Below the pieces are notes generated by a model, which was not told the DNA's origin, did no database searches, and saw only the letters and a list, made by a program, of their open reading frames with translations. Position numbers and translations under genes: made by a program. Below, one piece after another: positions 51,035 through 60,271 of a DNA stretch of 64,000 bases (within the stretch, counting starts at the first letter, position 1; every line of letters starts with the position of its first letter). Origin of the DNA: an uncultured Eubacteriales bacterium. Its GTDB lineage: Bacteria; Bacillota; Clostridia; Oscillospirales; Oscillospiraceae. The stretch covers positions 50,460-114,459 of the forward strand of contig UQZJ01000006.1 of assembly GCA_900545495.1 (NCBI GenBank). Reading direction: 5' to 3'.

Positions 51035-54000
51035 ATTGAAGCTGACGGAGCAGCAGCACGCGGCGGTCTATGACCGGGGCGGCAGCCTGCTGCTGTCCGC
51101 CGCCGCCGGCTCCGGCAAGACCAAGGTGCTGGTGGAGCGAGTGTTCTCCTATCTGACGCAGGAGCGCTGTGATGTGGACGACTTCCTCATCATCACCTTT
51201 ACCCGCGCCGCGGCGGCGGAGCTGCGGGCGCGGCTGGCGTCAGAGCTGTCGGCACGGGTGGCGGCTTCGCCGGAGGATCGGCATCTGCGCCGTCAGATGT
51301 TCCGGGTGTATCAGGCGGATATCAAGACGGTGGACGCCTTCTGCGCATCACTGCTGCGGGAGCATATCCATCTTTTGGAGCCGGTGGACGGACGAAGCCT
51401 GACGCCGGACTTCCGGGTACTGGATGAGGCGGAGGCCAAGCTTCTGAAGGATCGGGCGTTGGAGCGGACGCTGGAATCGTTCTATCAGAATATTGAAAGC
51501 GGTGATACGGAGTTTGCGCTGCTGGCAGGTACGCTGGGCGCGGGGCGGGATGACCGGAAGCTGGTGGAGCTGGTGCTGGAGCTGCATGAGAAGATCCAGA
51601 GCCACCCCTACCCGGTGCGGTGGCTGCATCAGGCGGCGGAGAGCTGGCGGAACCTGCCGCCGACTCTGGCCGACAGCGTATATGGCCGGACGGTCATGGA
51701 GGATACCGTGCGAAAGGCGTTGTTCTGGGCGGAGCAGCTGGAGCGGGCCGTGGACGCCATGGAGGGCTATGAGGCGGTGTACAACGCCTACGCCGACCGT
51801 TTTCTGGAGACAGCTGCACAGTTGCGGCAGTATGAACAGGCGGCGCAGGAGGGCTGGGAGGCCATGGGCCGCATCGCGCCGGAATTCCGGCGCATGGGCG
51901 CGGTGCGGGGCGATGAGAACGGTGCGGCAAAGGCGGCGGCGCAGGCGGTGCTGAAGAAGTGCAAGGATGCCTTGAAAAAGCTGGCGGCGCCGTATCAGGT
52001 GCCGGAGCAGGAGCATCTGGACGATCTCCGCGCCACAGCCCCGGCGATGCTGGCGCTGCTGCGGCTGACGGAGCAGTTTTCCCAGCGGTATCAAGCGGAG
52101 AAGGTGCGGCGCAACGCCATGGATTTCTCCGATCAGGAGCACTATGCCGTCACGCTGTTGTGTCAGGAGGACGGAAGCCCTACGGAGCTGGCACGGCAGG
52201 TATCCCAGCGGTATCAGGAGATCATGGTGGATGAGTATCAGGATACCAACGAGGTGCAGGACTGCATCTTTCAGGCCATCTCCAGAGAGGGTGGGAACCT
52301 GTTCACCGTGGGAGACGTGAAGCAGAGCATCTATCGGTTCCGTCTGGCGGATCCCACCATATTCTTGGAGAAATACCGGCGCTACGCGGATGCGGCGAAG
52401 GCGGCGGACGGCCAGCCCCGGCGCATGGTCCTGAGCCGAAACTTCCGCTCCCGGCAGGAGGTACTGACCGCCACGAACTTTGTGTTCGGGGATATCATGT
52501 CCCAGGAAATGGGCGAGATGGACTACACGGCAGACGAGCAGCTGTACTTTGGCGCGGAATACTATGCGGAGGCGGCGGATCGGGAGACGGAGATGCACGT
52601 TATCAGCGTGGAGGATACGCCGGAGGAGAAATTCGACCGGACGGAGGTGGAGGCACGTTTCACCGCCCGGCGTATCCGGCAGCTGCTGGACGAGGGCTTC
52701 CCCATACAAGGGGAGGGCGGCGTTATGCGCCCCGTCCGGCCGGAGGATATCGTCATTCTGATGCGTTCGCCCCGGTCGCGGATGAAGGCGTTCACCGCGG
52801 CGCTGGCACGGGAGGGTATCCCCTGCGGCGGCGGGGAGCGGGATGACTTTTTCGGCGCGATCGAGATCGCCGTCACGGTGTCGCTGCTGGAGATCGTGGA
52901 CAATCCGCGGCAGGATGTACCTCTCATCTCTGTGCTGCGTTCGCCGCTGGTGGGGCTGTGTCCCGACGAGCTGGCGGCCATCCGCGCTTTACAGACGGAG
53001 GGCGACTACTACGACGCGCTGTGCCGGGACGAACGGCCGGCGGTGCGTGAATTTCTGGCACTGCTGGAGGAGCTGCGCCGGGCGGCGCGGGAGATGGCGG
53101 CGGACGAGCTGCTGTGGTATATCTATGACCGATGCCGCGTTATGGCTATTTTCGGCGCCATGGACGACGGCCCCTTGCGGCAGGCACGGCTGACGGCGCT
53201 GTACGATTACGCCCGCCAGCTGGTGCAGAGCGGCAAGGCGGGACTGTTCGACTTTATCACCCACCTGCGGCGGCTGCTGGAAAAGGGCGATGCGCCGGGA
53301 CTGTCCGCCGCTCGCTCGGCGGAGGGCGTGCAGATCATGAGCGTCCACGGCTCCAAGGGCCTGGAATTTCCGGTGGTCATTCTGGCGGACCTGCAAAGGA
53401 GCTTCAACCAACAGGATATGAGTCGTCCGGTGCTGGTGCATCCCACGCTGGGACTGGGGACAGAGCGGGTGGACATGGAGCGGCATATCCGCTATAAGAC
53501 CATCTCCAAGACGGCCCTGGCACTGCGCTTGGAGCGGGAGGCCAAGGCCGAGGAGATGCGGATTTTATATGTGGCCATGACCCGCGCCAAGGAGAAGCTG
53601 ATCCTCATCGACTGCCGGCGGCACATGGATAAAAAGCTGCGGGAGCTGGCGGTGCTGACAGGCTCGCCGGTGATGCCGGAGGCGGTGGCTGCCGCCAAAT
53701 CGCCGGGAGAATGGCTGCTGCTGTCGCTGCTGCATACCCACGAGGCGGCGCCGCTCCACGCGCTGGCGGGCATCCGCCCGGAGACGCTGACGCCGATACC
53801 AGAGGGGTGGATCATCCGTCTGTGGCGAGGTAACGGCAGCGACGCCAGCGACGGTATATCAGTAACGGCGGAGCGCCGGGACACACAGACCTATACCCAG
53901 CCGGATCGGGCGGCACTGGCGTTCGAGTACCCACATCAGGCGGTGACGACGATACCGACGAAGCTCACCGCCACCCAGCTGAAGGGCCGGGAGTTGGATC

Positions 54001-54590
54001 AGGAGATCGCCGAGGGCGCGGGGACGATGCGGCGTCCCGCCGCGCCGGAGAAGCCCCGCTTCCTGCAGGCGGCGCGTGGCCTGTCCGCCGCCGAACGAGG
54101 TACCGCCATCCATCTGGCGATGCAGTACCTGCCGCTGGACACGGAGCCGACGGAGGAGGCGGTGCGGTCACAGGTGCGGATGCTGGAGCAGCGGCGGCTG
54201 CTGACGCCGGAGCAGGCGGAGGCGGTAGATGCCAAGAGCATCGCGGCGTTCCTGCGTTCGCCGCTGGCGGCACGGATCCGAAGCGCGGAGCGGGTGTGGC
54301 GGGAGTACCGGTTCGCCCTGCTGATGCCGGCGGAGCGCTACGCCAAGGGTGCGGAAGGCGAGGAGCTGCTGCTCCAGGGTGTGGCGGACTGCGTATTCGA
54401 GGAAAACGGGTCGCTGACGGTGGTGGATTTCAAGACCGACCGCGTGACGGCGGAGGAGACGCTCCAACGCGCAGAGCTGTACCGTCCGCAGCTGCAGGCA
54501 TACAGCGACGCCCTGAGCCGCATTATGGAAAAGCCGGTGTCACAGCGCATCCTGTACTTTTTCCGGAGCGGTACGGAAATTTCTTTGTAA
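51027..54590 (+). CDS. addA: Helicase-nuclease AddAB subunit AddA
   Basis: 1187 residues. UvrD-type helicase: SAAAGSGKTKVLVERV, ITFTRAAAAELRARL, VDEYQDTNEVQ, FTVGDVKQSIYRFR, VHGSKGLEFPVVIL, ILYVAMTRAKEKLIL. The C-terminus is a RecB nuclease with VVDFKTDRV. Partner of AddB. Confidence 0.97.
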   Translation: MAELKLTEQQHAAVYDRGGSLLLSAAAGSGKTKVLVERVFSYLTQERCDVDDFLIITFTRAAAAELRARLASELSARVAASPEDRHLRRQMFRVYQADIKTVDAFCASLLREHIHLLEPVDGRSLTPDFRVLDEAEAKLLKDRALERTLESFYQNIESGDTEFALLAGTLGAGRDDRKLVELVLELHEKIQSHPYPVRWLHQAAESWRNLPPTLADSVYGRTVMEDTVRKALFWAEQLERAVDAMEGYEAVYNAYADRFLETAAQLRQYEQAAQEGWEAMGRIAPEFRRMGAVRGDENGAAKAAAQAVLKKCKDALKKLAAPYQVPEQEHLDDLRATAPAMLALLRLTEQFSQRYQAEKVRRNAMDFSDQEHYAVTLLCQEDGSPTELARQVSQRYQEIMVDEYQDTNEVQDCIFQAISREGGNLFTVGDVKQSIYRFRLADPTIFLEKYRRYADAAKAADGQPRRMVLSRNFRSRQEVLTATNFVFGDIMSQEMGEMDYTADEQLYFGAEYYAEAADRETEMHVISVEDTPEEKFDRTEVEARFTARRIRQLLDEGFPIQGEGGVMRPVRPEDIVILMRSPRSRMKAFTAALAREGIPCGGGERDDFFGAIEIAVTVSLLEIVDNPRQDVPLISVLRSPLVGLCPDELAAIRALQTEGDYYDALCRDERPAVREFLALLEELRRAAREMAADELLWYIYDRCRVMAIFGAMDDGPLRQARLTALYDYARQLVQSGKAGLFDFITHLRRLLEKGDAPGLSAARSAEGVQIMSVHGSKGLEFPVVILADLQRSFNQQDMSRPVLVHPTLGLGTERVDMERHIRYKTISKTALALRLEREAKAEEMRILYVAMTRAKEKLILIDCRRHMDKKLRELAVLTGSPVMPEAVAAAKSPGEWLLLSLLHTHEAAPLHALAGIRPETLTPIPEGWIIRLWRGNGSDASDGISVTAERRDTQTYTQPDRAALAFEYPHQAVTTIPTKLTATQLKGRELDQEIAEGAGTMRRPAAPEKPRFLQAARGLSAAERGTAIHLAMQYLPLDTEPTEEAVRSQVRMLEQRRLLTPEQAEAVDAKSIAAFLRSPLAARIRSAERVWREYRFALLMPAERYAKGAEGEELLLQGVADCVFEENGSLTVVDFKTDRVTAEETLQRAELYRPQLQAYSDALSRIMEKPVSQRILYFFRSGTEISL

Positions 54591-54606
54591 ACGCTGCGAA
54601 AAATGC

Positions 54607-54635
54607 TTGCATTTGCGGAAAATATGTGCTATCAT
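54607..54635 (+). promoter_or_regulatory. Promoter of rpmE
   Basis: TTGCAT, 17-bp spacer, TATCAT. Confidence 0.72.
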
Positions 54636-54697
54636 CACAGTTGCGTTTGTGGGTCTGCCACGGCGACAAGTGAACCAGAAAGGGGTGAACATGAGCA

Positions 54698-54901
54698 ATG
54701 AAGGAAGGAATCCATCCCAATTATCAGCAGACTACTATTAAATGCGCCTGCGGTAATGTGATTGAGACAGGTTCTACGAAGAAGGATATTCGCGTGGAAG
54801 TCTGCTCTAAGTGTCACCCCTTCTTCACCGGCAAGCAGAAGCTGGTGGATACCGGCGGACGTGTTGCCAAGTTCAACAAGCGTTTCGGCCTGGACAAGTA
54901 A
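54698..54901 (+). CDS. rpmE: 50S ribosomal protein L31 (zinc-binding form)
   Basis: 67 residues. Four cysteines, CAC and CSKC, make this the C+ zinc form. MKEGIHPNYQ opening and VAKFNKRFGL ending are typical. ATG 54698 fits the family; AAAGGGGTGA lies upstream. Confidence 0.97.
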   Translation: MKEGIHPNYQQTTIKCACGNVIETGSTKKDIRVEVCSKCHPFFTGKQKLVDTGGRVAKFNKRFGLDK

Positions 54902-54920
54902 AAGAGACACATCACATCAC

Positions 54921-54948
54921 AAGACCCGTACCGTTTGGTGCGGGTCTT
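54921..54948 (+). terminator. Terminator after rpmE
   Basis: AAGACCCGTACC/GGTGCGGGTCTT with one mismatch, then TGTTTATTT. Confidence 0.8.
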
Positions 54949-54953
54949 GTTTA

Positions 54954-54982
54954 TTTACATTTGCCGCGGGATACGGTATACT
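54954..54982 (+). promoter_or_regulatory. Promoter of hflX
   Basis: TTTACA, 17-bp spacer ending CGG, TATACT. Confidence 0.78.
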
Positions 54983-55011
54983 ATACCAAAATACAGGCAA
55001 GAGGGTACTAT

Positions 55012-56319
55012 ATGGAACGAAAGACCATTGAACAGAACAAGGAGCAGAGGCGGGATTATGCGGTGCTGGTGGGCCTGCGCTCCCCGGTACTGGGCGCGGA
55101 CAGCGCCGACGAGGAGAGTCTGGCAGAGCTGGGCGCACTGGTGGAGACGGCCGGCGGCGAGCCGGTGGGCACCATCCTGCAAAGCCGGGAGAAGCCTGAC
55201 CCCCACAGCTTTATCGGCGAGGGCAAGGTGGAGGAGGTCAAGCGCATGGTGGAAAACGGCGACGCCACCATGGTCATCTTCGACAACGACCTGTCGCCCT
55301 CCCAGATCCGGGTGCTGACGGAGCTTTGCGGCGTGCAGGTGCTGGATCGCAGCGGCCTCATTCTGGACATCTTCGCCCAGCGCGCCAAAACCAAGGAGGG
55401 CTGCTTGCAGGTGGAGCTGGCACAGTACCAGTATCTGCTGCCGCGGCTGATCGGTATGTGGTCGCATCTGGAGCGGCAGGGCGGCACCGGCGGCTCACCC
55501 ATCGGCACCAAGGGCCCCGGTGAGACGCAGCTGGAGACGGACCGCCGCCATATCCGCCGGAAGATCGACAAGCTGAAGGAGGAATTGGAGGAGGTGCGCC
55601 GCGTGCGGGGCACCCAGCGGCAGCGCCGGATGAAAAACGAGATCCCGGTGGTGGCCATCGTGGGCTATACCAACGCGGGCAAGTCCACGCTGCTCAACGC
55701 TATCACCGGCGCGGGCATTCCCGCCAACGACCGGCTGTTCGATACGCTGGATACCACCACCCGTCTGCTGACGGTCAGCGACACGCTGGACGTGGTGATC
55801 TCCGACACGGTGGGCTTTATCCGCAAGCTGCCCCACCAGCTGGTGGAGGCGTTCAAGGCCACGCTGGAGGAGCTGGAGTACGCCGATTTGCTGCTGCACG
55901 TCATCGATGCATCCAACCCGGAGTGGAGAGAGCAGGCACATATTGTGGATGAGCTGATCCGGGAGCTGGGAGCGGAGCAGATCCCCTGCATCCGCGTGTA
56001 CAACAAGTGCGACGTGGCGTTTACCGCCCAGCAGGAGCGGGAGGCGGATGCGGTGTATATCTCCGCCAAGACCGGCGAGGGTATCCCCGCACTGCTGTCC
56101 GCCGTGGACAAGAAGCTGGATAAGGGTACCAAACGTGTGGTCATCCACCTGCCCTACGACAAGACGGGACTGCTGGACAGCCTGTACCGCGAGGCAAAGG
56201 TGGAGAACGTGGCCTACGGCGAGACGGTGGACGTGACGGCGGTGTGTACGCCCCGTATCATGGGACAGCTCAAGGACTATATCGAGGGCTGGGTAGAGCC
56301 CAAGGAGGACTGGGAATGA
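55012..56319 (+). CDS. hflX: Ribosome-associated GTPase HflX
   Basis: 435 residues. N-terminal ND1 domain with HSFIGEGKVEEVK, GGTGGSPIGTKGPGETQLETDRR linker, then G1 GYTNAGKSTLLN, G3 DTVGF, G4 NKCD. HflX splits stalled ribosomes under stress. ATG 55012 follows AAGAGGG; the stop overlaps the acetyltransferase. Confidence 0.96.
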   Translation: MERKTIEQNKEQRRDYAVLVGLRSPVLGADSADEESLAELGALVETAGGEPVGTILQSREKPDPHSFIGEGKVEEVKRMVENGDATMVIFDNDLSPSQIRVLTELCGVQVLDRSGLILDIFAQRAKTKEGCLQVELAQYQYLLPRLIGMWSHLERQGGTGGSPIGTKGPGETQLETDRRHIRRKIDKLKEELEEVRRVRGTQRQRRMKNEIPVVAIVGYTNAGKSTLLNAITGAGIPANDRLFDTLDTTTRLLTVSDTLDVVISDTVGFIRKLPHQLVEAFKATLEELEYADLLLHVIDASNPEWREQAHIVDELIRELGAEQIPCIRVYNKCDVAFTAQQEREADAVYISAKTGEGIPALLSAVDKKLDKGTKRVVIHLPYDKTGLLDSLYREAKVENVAYGETVDVTAVCTPRIMGQLKDYIEGWVEPKEDWE

Positions 56320-56858
56320 CGCGGACAACGGAGCGGCTGGTGCTGCGGCCCTGGCGGGAGACGGATGCGGAGAGCCTGTACCGCTATGCCTGCGACGGGC
56401 AGGTGGGTCCTGCGGCAGGGTGGAAGCCCCACGAGTCCGTGGAGGAGAGCCGCCAGATCATCCGAACGGTGCTGTCCCAGCCGGACACGCTGGCGGTGCT
56501 GCTGCGGGAGCGGCCGGAGGAGGCCATTGGTTCCGTGGGCGTATTTCCCACTGATGCACCGGATGGGAAGGGCGAGCCGGAGATCGGCTACTGGATCGGA
56601 CGGCCCTTCTGGGGGCAGGGGCTCATCCCCGAGGCGGTGCGGGAGCTGCTGCGCTGGTGCTTTATGGAGCGAGGGGCGGCGCGTGTCTGGTGCGGCTATT
56701 CCCCGGGGAATGACAAGTCCCGCCGCGTCATCGAGAAGTGCGGGTTCACCTATGTTTGCGACGGGCCTCCCATTCTGTGGCCTGACGGACAGGAGAGGGT
56801 CACCTGTTACTACGCGGTGACCCGAGAGGACTGGGAGAAGGAGGTGCGCCGTGGCTGA
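56316..56858 (+). CDS. GNAT family N-acetyltransferase (RimJ/RimL-like)
   Basis: 180 residues. TERLVLRPWRETDAESLYRYACD at the N-terminus, EIGYWIGRPFWGQGLIPEAVRELL acetyl-CoA loop, GNDKSRRVIEKCGF. Substrate unknown. Coupled to hflX (ATGA overlap). Confidence 0.92.
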   Translation: MTRTTERLVLRPWRETDAESLYRYACDGQVGPAAGWKPHESVEESRQIIRTVLSQPDTLAVLLRERPEEAIGSVGVFPTDAPDGKGEPEIGYWIGRPFWGQGLIPEAVRELLRWCFMERGAARVWCGYSPGNDKSRRVIEKCGFTYVCDGPPILWPDGQERVTCYYAVTREDWEKEVRRG

Positions 56859-57486
56859 GACATTTCGTGTGCCGTTTCAGGCGTCGGACAGCGAGTTCGT
56901 GGAGAAGCGCTCCCGCTTCATCAGCCACCTGCTGCCGGTGGAGTCGGAGGAGGACGCCCGGGCGTTTATCGCACAGATGAAGAAGCAGTACTACGACGCA
57001 CGGCACAACTGCTGGTGCTACCTTATCGGGGAGAACATCGTCCGGTACAGCGACGACGGGGAGCCGCAGGGTACGGCTGGCCAGCCCATGCTCAACGTGT
57101 TCCAGCGGGAGGGCGTGACCAATGTGGTGTGCGTGGTGACCCGGTACTTCGGAGGCATCCTGCTGGGCGCCGGAGGGTTGACGCGGGCGTATTCCAAGGG
57201 CGCACGGGACGCTCTGTGTGCCGCGGGATACGCGGTGATGGGGCAGTGGGCGGTGGTGTCCATCCCCTGCACCTACGCCATGCTGGAGCGTGTGAAGCTG
57301 GAGGTGGCGGCGCAGGACGGCACGGTGGACGACACCGAGTACGGCGCAGCCATCCGGCTGACGGTGTCCCTGCCGGCGGAGCGGGTGGACGCTTTGCAGG
57401 ATCGATTGACGGAACTGTCGGCGGGGAGCATCGCCGTAACCGTGTGCTCGGCGGAGTTCCGCCCCGGCCCGCGGCAGGAGCTTTGA
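56851..57486 (+). CDS. YigZ/IMPACT family protein
   Basis: 211 residues. EKRSRFISHLLPVESEEDARAF, NCWCYLIG, DDGEPQGTAGQPML and VTRYFGGILLGAGGLTRAYS are the IMPACT (UPF0029) signatures. C-terminal DUF1949 domain. Possibly a regulator of translation; role in bacteria unclear. GTG start after GGAGGTG. Confidence 0.93.
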   Translation: MAETFRVPFQASDSEFVEKRSRFISHLLPVESEEDARAFIAQMKKQYYDARHNCWCYLIGENIVRYSDDGEPQGTAGQPMLNVFQREGVTNVVCVVTRYFGGILLGAGGLTRAYSKGARDALCAAGYAVMGQWAVVSIPCTYAMLERVKLEVAAQDGTVDDTEYGAAIRLTVSLPAERVDALQDRLTELSAGSIAVTVCSAEFRPGPRQEL

Positions 57487-57550
57487 GCATTCCCCGCAGA
57501 TTGACAGGACGATGACAGGGGATTTTAACGGAATGTTCACAGGTTATCCC

Positions 57551-57579
57551 TTGTGCGGCGGCGTGAAATCTGCTATACT
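57551..57579 (+). promoter_or_regulatory. Promoter of the DUF1538 operon
   Basis: TTGTGC, 17-bp spacer ending CTGC, TATACT. Confidence 0.72.
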
Positions 57580-57587
57580 GATACTTG

Positions 57588-57637
57588 AAGATACAAGTGC
57601 GTATCTGCCCAAAATTGGACAGATACGCCATTTTTTT
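57588..57637 (+). promoter_or_regulatory. Leader with mutually exclusive hairpins: candidate attenuator/riboswitch
   Basis: GCGTATCTG (57599-57607) pairs with CAGATACGC (57620-57628), followed by T7 (57631-57637): a terminator in front of the gene. The same GTATCT can pair with an AGATAC just upstream (57588-57594), and ACTTG/CAAGT encloses that copy. So the leader has a terminator and a competing structure. No leader peptide is seen. Confidence 0.65.
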
Positions 57638-57655
57638 CAGGAAAGGATTGGTAAT

Positions 57656-59230
57656 TTGACGAGAAGAACGGTACAAGAGGAGCAGGCACGTCTGCGGAAA
57701 AAACGGCAAAAAGCACAGGGCTTTTTTTCTATCTTCAAAAAGCCGATGCACGAGTCTCTGACCTCGGTGCTGCCCATCATACTGATTGTGCTGGTGCTGG
57801 GCTTCACCATTGCGCCGGTACCAAATAACGCTATGATGGCGTTTCTGCTGGGCGGTGTGCTGCTGATCGGCGGCATGGGGCTTTTCACACTGGGCTCGGA
57901 GATGTCCATGATCCCCTTGGGACAGGCGGTGGGCAGCGAGATCACCCGCTCCAAGAAGGTCTGGATCATCGTGGGCATCAGCTTCCTTATCGGTATTATC
58001 ATCACCGTGGCAGAGCCGGATCTGCAGGTACTGGCCAATCAGGTACCCGCCATCCAGAATCGCGTCATCATCTGGTCGGTGGCTGTGGGCGTCGGCGTCT
58101 TTCTGGTCATCGCGCTGCTGCGTATCCTGCTGGGCATCCAGCTGCGGTGGCTGCTGATCGGGTTCTATGTACTGGTGTTCGGCCTTGCTATGTTCGTCTC
58201 GCCGGACTTCTGGGCGGTGGCCTTTGACTCCGGCGGCGTTACCACCGGCCCCATGACCGTGCCGTTCATCATGGCGCTGGGCGTGGGCGTCAGCGCCGTC
58301 CGCAGCGATAAGCAGGCGGGAGGCGACAGCTTTGGTCTGGTGGCGCTTTGCTCCATCGGCCCTATCATCACAGTGCTGCTGCTGGGTCTTCTGTACCAGC
58401 CGGACGGCAACGCCTATACCAACACCGTCATGCCGGATGCCAAAGACACGGTGGAGATGTTCCGCGCCTATGTGGACGCCCTGCCGGAGTACTTTGCGGA
58501 GACCGCCAAGGCGCTGGCGCCTATCGCGGTATTTCTGGTGCTGTTCCAGCTGATTACCAAGCGGCTGAAGCGGCGTGCGCTGCTGAGTATGGCAGTGGGT
58601 CTTGCCTATGTGTATGTGGGTCTTGCGCTGTTCCTCACCGGCGTCAACGTGGGCTTTATGCCCGTTGGCAGCTTTTTGGGCGGCAGCATCGCCGGACACA
58701 ACTATAATTGGCTCCTCGTCCCCATCGCCATGGTCATCGGCTACTTTATCGTGCAGGCGGAGCCTGCGGTACACGTCCTGAACAAGCAGGTGGAGGAGAT
58801 CACGGCGGGCGCTATCCCGGCCCACGCCATGAATATCGCCCTATCCGTGGGCGTGGCGGTGTCGCTGGGCATGGCCATGATCCGGGTGCTCACCGGCGTG
58901 TCCATCATGTGGTTCCTCATCCCCGGCTATGCCATCAGTCTGGCGCTGAGCTTCGTGGTGCCGGATATCTTCACGTCGGTGGCCTTCGACTCCGGCGGCG
59001 TGGCCTCCGGTCCTATGACCGCCACGTTCCTGCTGCCCTTTGCGCTGGGCGCGTGCGAGGCGGTGGGCGGCAATCTGGTGACAGACGCCTTCGGCGTGGT
59101 GGCGATGGTGGCTATGACGCCGCTGGTGACCATTCAGCTGCTGGGCCTGAGCTATCAGCGGAAGCTGAAGCACGCCAAGGCGCCTGCGGCGGCTCCCGTG
59201 GCGGTGGAGCCGATCATCGAGCTGTGCTGA
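57656..59230 (+). CDS. DUF1538 double-domain membrane protein
   Basis: 524 residues, about 14 membrane helices. Two homologous halves are visible, each with ITRSKKVWIIVG/YFIVQAEPAVHVL-type starts and a repeated FVSPDFWAVAFDSGGVTTGPMT / FVVPDIFTSVAFDSGGVASGPMT motif. The repeat AFDSGG-TGPMT strongly suggests a transport core. The substrate is unknown. TTG start at 57656, 7 nt after GGAAAGGA; the reading frame upstream has no good start. Confidence 0.9.
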   Translation: MTRRTVQEEQARLRKKRQKAQGFFSIFKKPMHESLTSVLPIILIVLVLGFTIAPVPNNAMMAFLLGGVLLIGGMGLFTLGSEMSMIPLGQAVGSEITRSKKVWIIVGISFLIGIIITVAEPDLQVLANQVPAIQNRVIIWSVAVGVGVFLVIALLRILLGIQLRWLLIGFYVLVFGLAMFVSPDFWAVAFDSGGVTTGPMTVPFIMALGVGVSAVRSDKQAGGDSFGLVALCSIGPIITVLLLGLLYQPDGNAYTNTVMPDAKDTVEMFRAYVDALPEYFAETAKALAPIAVFLVLFQLITKRLKRRALLSMAVGLAYVYVGLALFLTGVNVGFMPVGSFLGGSIAGHNYNWLLVPIAMVIGYFIVQAEPAVHVLNKQVEEITAGAIPAHAMNIALSVGVAVSLGMAMIRVLTGVSIMWFLIPGYAISLALSFVVPDIFTSVAFDSGGVASGPMTATFLLPFALGACEAVGGNLVTDAFGVVAMVAMTPLVTIQLLGLSYQRKLKHAKAPAAAPVAVEPIIELC

Positions 59231-59243
59231 CGGAGGTGACGGT

Positions 59244-59942
59244 ATGAGCAGCAGATTGTATTACATCATCACCATCACCAACCGGGTGATGGGCAGCAAG
59301 CATTTTCTGGATTTCTACCGGGCGTTCGGTGCGCCGGTGGTATTCTCGGCGCTGGGACGCGGTACCGCCAGCGACGATATGCTCAGCTATCTGGGTCTGG
59401 AGGCCACGGAGAAAACCGTGCTGTTCTCCGTGGTAACGCCGCAGGTGAAGGACGTGCTGATGCGGGAGCTGGTGGACACCATGCACATCGACCGGCCCGG
59501 CAGCGGCATTGCCGTTTGCCTGCATCTGAGCAGCGTGGGCGGGCAGTCCGCCATGAATTATCTGATCTCCGGCGGCGCGGACGCCCAGCCGGATCTGTCT
59601 GTAAAGGAGGAAGAGCTGATGCATGAATCCGGGTACGAGCTGGTGATCGCCATTGCCAACGGCGGTTATTCCGATATGGTGATGGAGGCGGCCTCCGCCG
59701 CCGGTGCGCAGGGCGGCACGGTGCTGCACACCCGTGCCACCGATGCCGACAACGCCAATAAGTTCTTTGGGCTGGCCATCACGGAGGAGCGGGAGATGAT
59801 CCTGTTGGTGACGTCGGCGGACAAGCGGGCAGCCATCATGCAGGCCATCATGGAGAAGGCGGGCGCCCAGTCCGAGGCGCAGTCCGTGGTGTTCTCTGTG
59901 AAGCTGGACGATGTGGCGGGCCTGTATAACCGGGAGAGCTGA
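59244..59942 (+). CDS. Tandem PII-like signalling protein
   Basis: 232 residues. Two ferredoxin-like PII domains in one chain: about 1-115 (RLYYIITITNRVMGSKHFLDFYRAFGAPVVFSALGRGTASDDML) and about 120-232 (ELVIAIANGGYSDMVMEAASAAGAQGGTVLHTRAT, then EREMILLVTSADKRAAIMQAI). The second half keeps the GGTVLHTR pattern near the T-loop. It follows the DUF1538 gene by 13 nt, so it probably regulates that membrane protein, as SbtB and GlnK do for their transporters. The regulation is inferred. Confidence 0.85.
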   Translation: MSSRLYYIITITNRVMGSKHFLDFYRAFGAPVVFSALGRGTASDDMLSYLGLEATEKTVLFSVVTPQVKDVLMRELVDTMHIDRPGSGIAVCLHLSSVGGQSAMNYLISGGADAQPDLSVKEEELMHESGYELVIAIANGGYSDMVMEAASAAGAQGGTVLHTRATDADNANKFFGLAITEEREMILLVTSADKRAAIMQAIMEKAGAQSEAQSVVFSVKLDDVAGLYNRES

Positions 59943-59950
59943 AACGAGGA

Positions 59951-59984
59951 AAAGTCCCGCGAGCCAACGGCTTGCGGGACTTTT
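59951..59984 (+). terminator. Terminator after the PII-like gene
   Basis: AAAAGTCCCGCGAGCC pairs with GGCTTGCGGGACTTTT (one wobble), 3-nt loop. Confidence 0.88.
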
Positions 59985-60071
59985 GTGCGCTGCTCCCAGC
60001 GGTGCTTGACAGGGCAGGGGGAGGGGGCTGCGAGGCTCTGCGAAAAAATTGGGAATTTTGAAAAATTCCTC

Positions 60072-60100
60072 TTGCTTTTTGTTTTGAACTGTGCTATTAT
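60072..60100 (+). promoter_or_regulatory. Promoter of tRNA-Arg
   Basis: TTGCTT, 17-bp spacer, TATTAT. A/T-rich sequence including GAATTTT/AAAATTC (60053-60068) lies just upstream and could act as an UP element. Confidence 0.78.
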
Positions 60101-60122
60101 AATCAAGCTGTCGATGAGACAC

Positions 60123-60199
60123 GCGCCGTTAGCTCAGCTGGATAGAGCGTCTGGCTACGGACCAGAAGGCCGGGGGTTCGAATCCCTCACGGCGTGCCA
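60123..60199 (+). tRNA. tRNA-Arg(ACG)
   Basis: 77 nt including encoded CCA. Acceptor GCGCCGT/ACGGCGT (first pair G-U), D-stem GCTC/GAGC, anticodon loop CTACGGA with ACG, variable AGGCC and T-arm GGGGG-TTCGAAT-CCCTC. The 3' 47 nt (from 60153) are repeated at 63519-63565, so this is the integration site of a mobile element. Confidence 0.95.
60153..60199 (+). repeat. attL: 47-bp core repeat within tRNA-Arg
   Basis: Runs from the anticodon arm through the CCA end. Identical to 63519-63565. Confidence 0.9.
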
Positions 60200-60238
60200 C
60201 CCCGGAACCGTTGTTCTGCAACGGCTTCGGGGTTTTGC
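60200..60238 (+). terminator. Element-borne terminator directly after the tRNA
   Basis: CCCCGGAACCGTTG pairs with CAACGGCTTCGGGG (one mismatch) and is followed by TTTT. It starts right after CCA, inside the element. Confidence 0.78.
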
Positions 60239-60271
60239 TTTACCCGAAAAAGCAAGGAAAATCTTCCAGAG

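Noticed and set aside
54691..54741. 16-codon ORF overlapping the rpmE start as a leader peptide
   Set aside because: It shares the ribosome-binding site, but no attenuator or conserved content is seen; L31's own start fits the family.
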